From Corticium candelabrum (Eukaryota > Porifera > Homoscleromorpha > Homosclerophorida > Plakinidae), in NCBI RefSeq assembly GCF_963422355.1, contig NC_085099.1, forward strand, positions 2,619,342-2,683,341: a DNA stretch of 64,000 nt, in the 5' to 3' direction. Each line of letters starts with the position of its first letter. The stretch's first letter is position 1. Positions 47,156-57,602 of the stretch are shown here, piece by piece. The notes beneath the pieces were generated by a model. It worked only from the letters and a program-made list of their open reading frames with translations, was not told the DNA's origin and made no database searches. The position numbers and the translations under genes are program-made.

Positions 47156-50100
47156 ATGGACGGAGGTTTAGTGACGTTTCTTCTCGGCGTTGCGAGTTTG
47201 GTGTTGGTGACTGATGCAACGTACTTGGATGGATACACGATGACGTCGTGTACGTCTCTGGTACCTCCCGGTTCGAACCCGTCTTCCGAACAGACTGAAG
47301 ACGGTGGCTACACAATTAGTGTCAATACAACAACATACACACCGACAACGATTTACACAGGTTTGAGTTTGTGTGTTGCACTTTAGTGTTTCAATGTTCA
47401 GTGTACTTGTTTTAGTGACCTTAAGTGCAACAACAGTGCGATTCACTGCTTTTATGGTACAAGCCCGAAGGAAGGGCACAGGGGCTACTGCTGGTAGGTT
47501 TGTAGACAGTCGCTCTGTCTTGTCAAGCAAGAAAGCTCATACGTTGACGTGCAACAAATCTCAGGTATTAAAACCTAAGTAAGTAAAAGAAAATTGCTTA
47601 TGGTGATTAATTAAGGAATTTGTGTAGGACTCAATAACAAACTCAAACCCAGATGGCACGGTATATCCAGTAACTGTGTCGTTTTTGTGGCGTGCTCCCA
47701 AGTCTGCTTTCATGGATATTTGCTTTAAGTAAAAAGTTTGTTTGTCAGGTTTGCTTTAATAATAACAATAATGTTGTATTGAAATAGGAGCTCATTTGTA
47801 GAGCTACCAAATATTTGGTACAAAGCTCTGGATGTTTGCATCTCACCTATTAAAATGGCAACTCATCCGGCAAGTGAAGCTAACATACTAGTGGGCTTGC
47901 TGAGATGATGTGTTTGTGTGTGTGTGTTTGCAGCCTCCAACATTGGGTGTTGTTACAACTCAAAAAGCCAGTGTTTTGATAACCCTAGTGGCATCAACTC
48001 AAGCAACAACTAAAATACCGTTGAAAGTATTATCAACTCAGGCAGTCACTACAGTTCAGTCTACAACACGAAAACCTACAACTATACCACCAAGTTTGAC
48101 ATTTGAACTTATTACTGTAGTTGTATTGCTGCTCATGAATGTTATGTTTGAAGATCAACCTAGGATAACAGTCAAGCCATCAAAGGCAGAGCTATCCAGA
48201 GGAAGTAAAGCAGAGTTTCACTGTGAACTATCGGGAACTCCACCTCCAACTCTGATACAATGGAATCGAGAAGACACGGGTTCTGATCTCGGCAGCAGCA
48301 ATCCTCTCGTTGTTGACAACGTCCAGTTTTCAGATCAAGGCGTCTATGTTTGTCAAGCTATCGCTTCAGGATCAACAGTTTCAAGTTTTGGAATCCTAGT
48401 AATCAAAGGTAAACAATGGTCAATAATTTGTGCAATTGTTTGTGACTACATAAATACTTTGTAGAGAAACCTGTTATTATGATTCAACCGACTGGTTTGA
48501 CTTTTGTGTTGGGCAATCGCTCAGATGATATTGAGCTAATGTAAGGCAATATGTTCTATATCATTGTAAACTTAGGATGCTACTGATTTCTTGATTTGTT
48601 GAAGGTGTGATGCAAATGGAGGCAATCCTGTGTCAGTTGTTTGGATAAAGGACGGCAAGCCATTGATAGGACAAAACAAACACAAGTAATACACTTAGAT
48701 ACTTGTATACAAGATAGCGATTAGTTCTGCATGATTCTTTTGTAATGCTTAGACTGACAGTGCCTTCTGTACGCACAAGTGACGGTGTGTACAACTGTAA
48801 CTTTACTAATCCTTACGGTTACACACTCTCTCAGAATGCAGTCATTACAGTTCAAGGTCACATCATGAAAGCGATATGTTTTTTGGCGACATGTTCTGTA
48901 TGGTGTTTATCTATTTTTAGTAATGCCAAGCTTTACTGTACAGCCTGAAGATGTCTGGACAACTGCGGGTAGTCGTGCTGTGTTTGTATGCCAAATAGAT
49001 GGCAATCCTGCTCCAACACTACAGGTTGTTTCACTATTGCTAATTTGATGGTCTGCAAGCTGCTTGTGTTTTATGACACATATTCCTTGCACTATACAGT
49101 GGTACAAGGATGGTAGTGCTCTGACTCATCGTACAAGCAATATGTTGGTAATTGCTGATGTTGAAAAACTCCATGAGGGTCAGTACTGGTGCATTTCAAC
49201 AAACGTTGTTGGGTCTACTACTTCACGGAAAGCTACACTGACAGTCATTACAAGTATCTACCATCTATTTGATTGTATCATATAGGAGCATGTGACTACA
49301 GAATTGTTGTGCTTGTAACGTTCCAGAGGTTCCAACGTTTATCCAACAGCCTCAGTCTCAGGCTGTCAACTATGGCACTACACTGACATTGACTTGCATA
49401 ACTCTTGCCCATCCACCACCTAAGATTCAGGTGAAACCATTCCAGACTTAGAAAATTTGCTTCTCTATACTTCTTCTTGATTGATTTACTAGTGGTTGAA
49501 AGATGGTGTTGTAATTACTGGTGCTAATGGGGAAACGTTCATGATTACATCATTCACTTATAATGATGAAGGAAACTACTCATGCAACGCAACTAACACA
49601 CTTGGCTACAATATATCAGCCGCAGCAAATGTTGTTGTTTATACAGGTTCAGTCGTCTTTTACATTATCTACTTTATTTGTCTACTAACGTTTGTTGTTG
49701 ACAAGTAGCAACTCCAACATTTGTTCGACAGCCTGAAGGTGGTATTATCCATATAGGCGATCCGTTTACCTTTACGTGCATTGCAAAGGGAGTACCAATT
49801 CCAGAATATACGGTGAGGTTCTCTTAACTATTGTGAATGGGTTCAATACTTAGCAGTGTGTTGCTGCGCAGTGGTACAAGTCTAATAAACTATTAGTTGG
49901 TGCAACATCGACTACATTACAGATCAAGACTGCTGGTGTGTCTGACAGCACTTTTTATTACTGTAAGGTGACGAACATAGCAGGCCACAAGATATCGAAT
50001 CCAGTATATCTGATTGTCAATCCACCGCCAACAACAGGTGATTATCGAAACATTACATTGCTAGTTTGCAATGACTGAGCACGACGTTCATTAGTTGCAC

Positions 50101-52148
50101 CCACATACCCCACAAGTAATGCTTCAAATGCAACAACTTTGATGGTCATTGCTAATGCATCATCCGCAACCACTACGGAAACAACTCAAACAGATAAGCA
50201 AATAGAAACAAGTGGAGCACCTTCTAGACAAACTTCAACTGGAGCCTTGAAGGTACATACTGTACACTCGAATTTGATGTTTGAACAATTTCGAATAAGC
50301 TGATTAATAATACTGCATAGATAACGACGTCAACTTCACCAACTATAATATCTGCTACAGCAACAATCAATGCTACAGCAACTTCAGGAACTGAAGGAGG
50401 TGCATCTTCAAGTGTTCGTGTGGCAGCCATAGTAGCTCCCATTGTAACAATACTGAGCCTTATCATCATTTTGCTGGTCGTTCTTCTCTTGTAAGTTGTA
50501 CTCTTTCTAAAAATGATGTAGTTTGAGGTGCAGTGGCCTTATCTAGGTTGCAACATCGACGACAAAAAAGGCAAAAGTCGAAGGGTATGGACCGACTTGC
50601 GTTGACCGATCATTCAGAAATGGATGGCATCTCTGAACTTGGCAGCACTTCAGGAGATAAGGTCTATGTTGATCCAGTCAAAGAAAGCATCAAATCGTAA
50701 GAAAGTTTGAGTGCCGTGGCTAGGATACGATTTCTTCCTATCATAATCTAATAATTATAGAAGTGCAGATTTGGAGCAGCTTCTTGGAAGAACTCCAACG
50801 TACATACACAGAATCAACAAGTAACAACATTGTTAATTGGTAAAGGACATTGTCATGGTTTTTGTGTTGTAGGTCTTCTGCCGTGGATGGTCCAGGTTTG
50901 CGAAGTCTCTTGGAACGAGTAACTTCTCATCCCGATGACTCGGATGAGCTCAACGAAGTCAAAAAACAATTTGAGGTGAAACAGTTAGAGAGTGTAGTTT
51001 TCTGTTACTCGAGATCAACGGTTTTGGCAATTGTAGGATACGCCCTCCAATATGGTGACTATACAGAAAACACCGGCCGGTACAGAATCTAAGAACAGAT
51101 ACATGAATGTTTTGCCAAGTAGGTCTTATTCACTTTCGCTAAGCAAAACTATTGCATGTCTAACTTTGGCTATTTCATACAGACCCCCACTCTGCGGTTC
51201 GTCTGATCCCTCTGAATGACGATCCGACAACCACATACATCAATGCGAATTATGTTCGAGTGAGTTACGAGCTTTTATTGAAATACCACAGTTGTATAGT
51301 TTTGTGTATGCCTGATGAAAGGGCTACAGCAGAAAGAACAAAGCATACATTGCCACTCAAGGTATAGAGATCTGTTTGCACCATGTTATTGATCATATGG
51401 TTAGCGGTGTATTATGCCAGGTCCTATTCCTTCAACTCGAAACGACTTTTGGAGGATGATCTGGGAGCAGAACGTGTCCATCATCATAATGACTACTGGC
51501 TTAGTCGAGAGGGGTCGTGTAAGTAGATATTGCATTCTATTGAACACACCAAATATGGCACGTTTGTGTGTTTTGTGAACCAGATGAAGTGCTGCCAGTA
51601 TTGGCCGGATAGCCACGAGAAAGAGGTTTATGAGAGTTTGTGAAGGTCGTGGGAGTCTTTATTGTATAGTATATGTTTACAGGCGACATACGGAAAATAT
51701 GTAGTGGCCGTAGTCAATGAGTCTCAAACTGATCATTATACGATTAAAACATTGACAGTTAGAAAGGATGTCCAAGTAATATGCTTTGAAATCTGACAAC
51801 TGAGTTGCACATGTACATACTGATGTTTGCTTTCTAGGCATCTGATGAGGACGAGAGTGAGAACAACCAAGAGCAAGAGATCAGACTCGTGAAACACTAT
51901 TGGTTCACTGCATGGCCCGACTTTGGTACAGTAACAGTATCTATTCCTTATTAATTGAGGAATTCAAGTGGCCACAAATTTTTATAGGAATTCCAAGAGA
52001 AACCGGTCCCATTCTTGACTTCCTTTCTATAATTCAAAAGGATTCAGCATCTTTGCCTGGTCCGGTTTTGATCCATTGCAGGTAACTATGACTAGTAAAC
52101 GAAGCTGTATTCTAGTTGCTTCAGAGCTACGAGCGTATCTGCATGTAG

Positions 52149-52244
<96 letters not shown>

Positions 52245-52384
52245 TTATTTAAGGGTCAATGTTCACATTTGTGTATCTGCTTACTTTGCGTTTTAGTGCT
52301 GGCATTGGAAGAACGGGAACGTTTATAGGGATTGAAATGGGGATGCAACAGGTACATACAAGAAAAGAGACGACACCACACACG

Positions 52385-52454
<70 letters not shown>

Positions 52455-52703
52455 ATTATATCGATCTCAAAACACGTTTGTTTTCTATTGCAGTATACCA
52501 AGGAAGGCTTGGTTGATCCGTTGCAGTATATGTGCAGTATGCGTCAGGACAGAGGGGGTTCTGTTCAAACTGCTGTATGTTTATAGTCTTTGCCTTACTG
52601 GGTTTTCATCACAATCAATTAATGACGTAATTTCTTCTTTCAGGACCAGTATCTTTTTATTCATCAAGCACTGGCTGACTTCATCGCTCGTAAAGAAGCC
52701 TAG
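47156..52703 (+). CDS. Receptor protein tyrosine phosphatase with Reeler and Ig domains
   Basis: Thirty-one exons join in phase to a 1137-residue type I membrane protein. A signal peptide ([20 protein letters not shown]) is followed by a Reeler domain (about 22-165), with [20 protein letters not shown] and [18 protein letters not shown] Thr-rich linker and five Ig domains follow. Each Ig has a Cys, a WxK or WxR core and a (D/E)xGxYxC motif. A Thr/Ser stalk leads to the membrane helix [20 protein letters not shown] (near 50430-50490). One cytoplasmic PTP domain has the KNRY loop ([11 protein letters not shown]), the WPD loop ([11 protein letters not shown]), the signature [11 protein letters not shown] with its nucleophilic Cys, and a Q loop (GGSVQTADQYLF). 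All catalytic elements are intact, so it should be active on phosphotyrosine. Introns in Igs 3, 4 and 5 fall just before the core Trp. No second PTP domain follows. A decayed partial copy lies at 54.35-56.5 kb. Confidence 0.9.
52149..52244 (+). repeat. (TG)n microsatellite in the phosphatase gene
   Basis: About 96 bp of pure GT repeats in the intron 52082-52296, immediately before the exon for the catalytic loop. Confidence 0.95.
52384..52453 (+). repeat. (CA)n microsatellite in the phosphatase gene
   Basis: About 65 bp of CA repeats in the intron 52352-52493, immediately after the catalytic-loop exon. It is complementary to the (TG)n tract on the other side of that exon. Confidence 0.95.
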
Positions 52704-53092
52704 AATGCGGTGAAAATTGTACACATTGAATTTTCGGTTGTATTTACTATTAGACTGTCAGTTTCATGCACTTGCATTGTTTACGAATAGTTATGCTGCA
52801 AATTTGGATTCTAGGACTTGTGTGAAGACAGTTAATGTGGGGGTGGGGGTGGGGAGGGGTACCGTGTCACAACGTTTCATGTTTGTCCGTTTTTGGAAGG
52901 AAAAGAAGGGCACAACTATATGTAGTATGCAAGAGTAGACCAAAAGTATGTCGGCGCACGTGTGCAAGTTTGCGCTGCATCTAGAAGACTGTGTGATAGA
53001 ATAGAAATACTATGCAAATTTGCAGTACTGTACAGTACTCTATGCATGCATGGACTCTTGGGTAAACTAGGAAAAGGAAGAAATGAATGTAA

Positions 53093-53715
53093 GGGGTCTG
53101 TCATTATTAAGTGTAGGACTGGCAATTTTACTGTGGAGGTCATAAGTTTGAAATTCGGTGATTTGCAGGGGTCACTAAGCATTTTGGTCACCTTCTGTTG
53201 GGGGGTCATAATTTTTTAGGGTTCGTTATCTGTATACTATAGAATTGTATGCAAGAACAGTTATTTCTAAGAGTTTAATTTGACAATTGCATTGTTGAAA
53301 GCGGCAATTTTTGCTTTACTTGTTTGTCGGCGAGTTGAATGGAAATGACCAACTTTAGAAATCATACCTATAGGTCGCATTTGAGCCCTGAAACAGGCTA
53401 CTTTTTATTGTACATACCTATATGATTATATATACTGCATGTATATGTACACATAGTCTCGCGTAGCCAGACCTCTTTCCACTGTGTCATTCCCTTCCCC
53501 CCCCCACCCCCCCGTGGAAAGGGGTCTGGCTACGCAAGACTAATGCAAACATATGGGGTCATCTATAGATTAAGTTAACCCACAGACAGTGGGGGTCCAA
53601 AGTTTTAGCAGGCATATTTTGCAGGGGTCACATATCAAACTATGCGGGCGGACCTTGGCAAATTTTGCCAGCCTCTGTTTCCCCCACCCCCAACACTTAA
53701 TAATGACTGGGCCCC
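53093..53715. mobile_element. PIF/Harbinger-like MITE with TAA target duplication
   Basis: The left end GGGGTCTGTCATTATTAAGT and the right end (reverse complement) GGGGCCCAGTCATTATTAAG form inverted repeats of about 26 bp. The element is flanked by TAA at 53090-53092 and TAA at 53716-53718, a three-base duplication of the kind made by PIF/Harbinger elements. No transposase is encoded in its 623 bp. A palindromic family P unit is nested inside it. Confidence 0.6.
53454..53542. mobile_element. Palindromic mini-element, family P, second copy
   Basis: Bounded by TAGTCTCGCGTAGCCAGACC and its inverse GGTCTGGCTACGCAAGACTA, with inner arms TTTCCAC and GTGGAAA and a C-rich centre. It is the same family as 8538-8618, with different central arms. 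It is inserted within the MITE at 53093-53715. Confidence 0.65.
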
Positions 53716-54349
53716 TAATACTCGCACACAGTACTGTACAGTGTATTTTGATTAAAGTGCATAGGTGTAGGAGTGGGGCACAGGGTGCACGTGCCCTCAA
53801 CTTTTCCAGCTGTCAAGTGACTTGCTAATACTATAGTATAGAATGATGACAGACGTAGAAACTGTTAGTAACACTGACATGATGACATGATATGACATAC
53901 TGCACTAATTAGCACTGAGTGTTAAAGTTGGTAAACTGGTTTTTCCTGTGTTGCATGCGTATATAATTAATTAATAATACATTTGCCTTGTTGTGCAGAA
54001 CCAGGCCCTCCTAGGAAATGTGTGTCCCCTCAACCAAATCTAGGTTCCTACACCTATGAAGCGAATCAAGTATAGATGAAGTGTTTGCAAGAGACCACTG
54101 CGCATGTGCCATTACTGAAGTAGCGGGGCACTTGTTGAAAGTGCTTTTTCCAAATTAATACATTTACCAGAAATTGTATACTGAACAGGGTAATTTAAGT
54201 TTTCAGTTGTACTGTACGGCTGGAAACGTCCACTGAGTCTGCGGTCTACAGATATAAACAGCTACTACATTACAACTACCATAGCTATTTGGGCATTCTA
54301 GCACATTGTAGTGTATAGGAAACAATGCTTCCAGAGAACGGTTCTCATT

Positions 54350-56510
54350 CTGCTAAGTGGAACAAGTGCTTCATCCGTTGTGTCGACGTACATCAAAACT
54401 TCAGCAACTAGCTAGCACTTCTAATGGAGCAAGCACAATAGGTATTAATGATGCTTCATCCACAATCACAGAAACACATTTGATAGCATCTTCTAAAAGT
54501 CTTAAGAGTTGCTACAATCAGAATTTTGCAAATAACTTGAAACTGATATTTGCACAATTAGTTTTGATTATGAATACTGCTGCATACATGGGCACATCAT
54601 CGACTTTGCCAAAGCTAGGGTACATTATCCTGTTTCTGATCTATTATAACATAGACAGATTTACATTGCTTGATGTGTTGATTCCGAATAGCCAACATCA
54701 ATGCCACAGTATCTTCTAGAAATGAAGGGGTGGCTATCAAGCATTTATGTGGCAGTCATTGTAACTGGTGTATAGTTGTGCTGGGTCTTACTATCATCTT
54801 ACTGGTTGTCCTACTTCTGTAAAAAAGTCATGTCATTCCTGAGTTATTCAGTTGGATCGAGTCAAATACATTTGCTGTATACATTGTGCAACGATGACAA
54901 CACAAGGCACAAAAGTCAGATGGTATGTAAAGACCAATTTTCTTTTTCTAATCCTGTGGAAATGGACAGCATATCTGAGCACAGCCCTACTCATGGTGAT
55001 ACAATTTATATGAACCTTTAAAGAAAACATCAGGTCATGCATAGACAGTTTCTTAGTTGTACTGCATGGCTATGCCTAGAGAATGATCATGTCAAATTTT
55101 GATTTTAGGGATGGAGGTTTATATGTTGGAAGTACTCTAGCATCCATACACAGAAGCAACAAGTAATATTGTGGATGCTTGTCGTGCTAGACACTGTCAT
55201 GGTTTGTGTTCTAGCTAGGTCTTGTCCAATAGATGGTGCATGCATGCATGCAGCTCTGCGAAGTCTTGTGGAGCGAGTCGCAGAAGACTCAGAAGAGCTA
55301 AATAATATGACAAAGCAATTTGCGGTACAGTGCACAGTATCTTTTTGTGCAGTTGCTTAAAATTAGCATTTTAGGCAACAGTGTGAGACACCATCCAATA
55401 TGATATAACAATACGGGATTTACAGGCGACACCGTGGGGTACAGAGTCTGATTGCAAGGAACAGATACATGAACCTATGCATCTTGCCAAATTCCAAAAT
55501 CCCGTTGCTTGCCTGCAGACCCTCACTGTACAGTTCATCTCCTTCCTTTGAATATCCCACCAGTCATCTACATCGTGCAATTAATGCCAATTACATCAGA
55601 GTAATTTGGAAGTTACTAGATGATATTACAATTAATTTAGTTTTGGTATTTAACATCTAAATGGTTATGGCAAGAGAAATAATGCATACATTTTCACTTA
55701 AGGTGTGACTTAGTCTGTATTGACTTTCATCGACGACCATGTATAGGTTATGTGTGCTATGTTTGCCCAGTCCTATTCTTTCAACTCAAAAAACCATTTT
55801 TGGAGAATGATTTGGGAACAAAATGTGACCACTATTAATTAATTAATTATCCACAGGCCTATGATATATAGTTGAGAGCTAGGGGTAGTAGCAGTGTAAG
55901 CTAGCAAAGAAAATTCAAAGTCATACATTGCAAGTTTGAAGAGGTATAAATATGGTGATACATTGCTATAGGTATCTGAAAAGATCCAACACCAGAGATC
56001 GGATACGTGAAGCACTATTGCCTGAGTTTGAACATGCAAGCTAATTGATTTAACCTAATTAGTAATGATGGATGTAGGAAGTCCTATTAATTGAAAGAAA
56101 CTGGTCCAGTCCTCCATTGATTTCCTCTCATAATTGTACAACTGAGTCTTCACCGGCTGTAATCCACTACTGGTAAACAAACAATCATTCAGACTGCATG
56201 ACTTCCATCCACTACGTATTCACGTTACATGCACTCCATTCGTGGCAATCGACAGGTTCTACGAAATTCGATACGTGTAAGGTCACTCCTTATATCCGAC
56301 TTTGGTCTCTAAATTTCACCAGCCGTCGACCACCTAGAGTGCATGCACAATACGCGTCAAGAGAGAGGTGGCTCAGTTCAAACTGCGGTAACTACGTCAT
56401 TTTCTGTCGACTCCCACCCTCTGTCTCATCATCACAACTAAAAATAATCGTATCGTTTCCTTAGATCTCTTTCGAGCGTTGGCCGACTTCGATAGCGTTG
56501 CTCTGGGAGA
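54350..56510 (+). pseudogene. Decayed tandem copy of the 3' half of the phosphatase gene
   Basis: Segments match the parent exons in order: stalk (near 54400), membrane helix (54750-54830) and EMDSISEH juxtamembrane part (54960-55020). Next are IHRSNK (55145-55165), LRSLVERVAEDSEELNNMTK (55255-55325) and RNRYMNL-like KNRY loop (55455-55480). These are followed by INANYIR (55580-55605), the segment ending [10 protein letters not shown] (55770-55825), IHY at the signature site (56160-56170) and an [11 protein letters not shown]-like block (56340-56390). The end is ALADF (56475-56500). The nucleophile codon TGC reads TAC, the AGIGRTG exon is not found, and frames are broken by stops and indels. 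It is therefore not expected to make an enzyme. Confidence 0.8.
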
Positions 56511-57366
56511 AAGTTAACGCCCGGGAAAGCAACAACCGACAGCTTGTGTATGTGTACTGTACTTCCGAAAGCGCCAAGCAACACGATACACTTATTATTA
56601 TTATTTGAACTTCACTTCCGTACGCAATGTCGATGACTAGTAGTATGACGCGTTTTCAGTGTCAAAAGATGCAGGCTTAGACTTTTTGAGGCTAGTCATT
56701 CTGAGGTGAGGGTTTTCATTCATTTTTTGCTGGTGGGTGCGTTATTCATTGTGGGGTTATTCATTGTGGGGTTATTCATTGTGGGTTTATTCTAAAAATA
56801 TAAGCTCGCGTACGTACTAGACTACTAAAATCAGGAAGTTATGAGGCTGCGGGGTAGGGTCTGACTACGCGAGACTAGGGTGTAGTCATTCATTCTGCTT
56901 GTGGGGTTGCTCATTCTGCTGGAAGCGTACAAAATCTAACTCAGATAACGTCCGGGAATGAAGCCAGCCAACCTGCAGCGGGAAAGTCTGCACTAACACG
57001 TGTCTTGTTTCAAATATTTTCACACGATGAAGAACTTACCCATGACGTCATGCGTGGGCGGTGTACGCTGGTCGGGTCACACCAGAGTGCGCTTTATAAC
57101 CTCGAATGCATCGCTACTGCGTGAGTTATTTGTCTGGCAATGGATGAGCGAGAATACGAATTCAGTGGGTCTCCGCAGAGTCGGAATCGGCACATCTCTG
57201 GTCGCTCGTTACTTCACACGCGCAGCCTGAGGTGCGAAATCCTGACAAATGAAGGAGGCATCATGCGCATCCCTATGCGTATATGTGTATGGCCCTAGGC
57301 GGACGTAGGCAACTAGACAATCCCCGCCCATCTGGGCACACTATACGCGCACTGTTGTTCCTCCAC
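56511..57366. other. Intergenic stretch before GARNL3, with a half palindromic element
   Basis: It contains a short tandem repeat (TTATTCATTGTGGGGT, three copies at 56750-56790). A half unit of family P (GGGTCTGACTACGCGAGACTA, 21 bp at 56857-56877) is also present. The promoter of the GARNL3 gene is probably in the last 400 bp. No other gene is seen. Confidence 0.4.
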
Positions 57367-57516
57367 ATGCCCGGCTGTTTGGTGTTTACTCTCTCTCTCC
57401 TCGTTTCTTCTAGCTCGTCGATCGAGGCTCTCGAATCTTGTGTGTCGCCGTCAAGACGAAACAGTCCGGGAATGAGCAGGAAAGCATATGGGTCGGTGGA
57501 AGAGGTGAGTGAATGA

Positions 57517-57602
<86 letters not shown>

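Noticed and set aside
49100-50037. Fibronectin type III domains typical of LAR-type phosphatases
   Set aside because: The repeats have the Cys...Trp...(D/E)xGxYxC pattern of Ig domains. No FN3 core motifs are seen.
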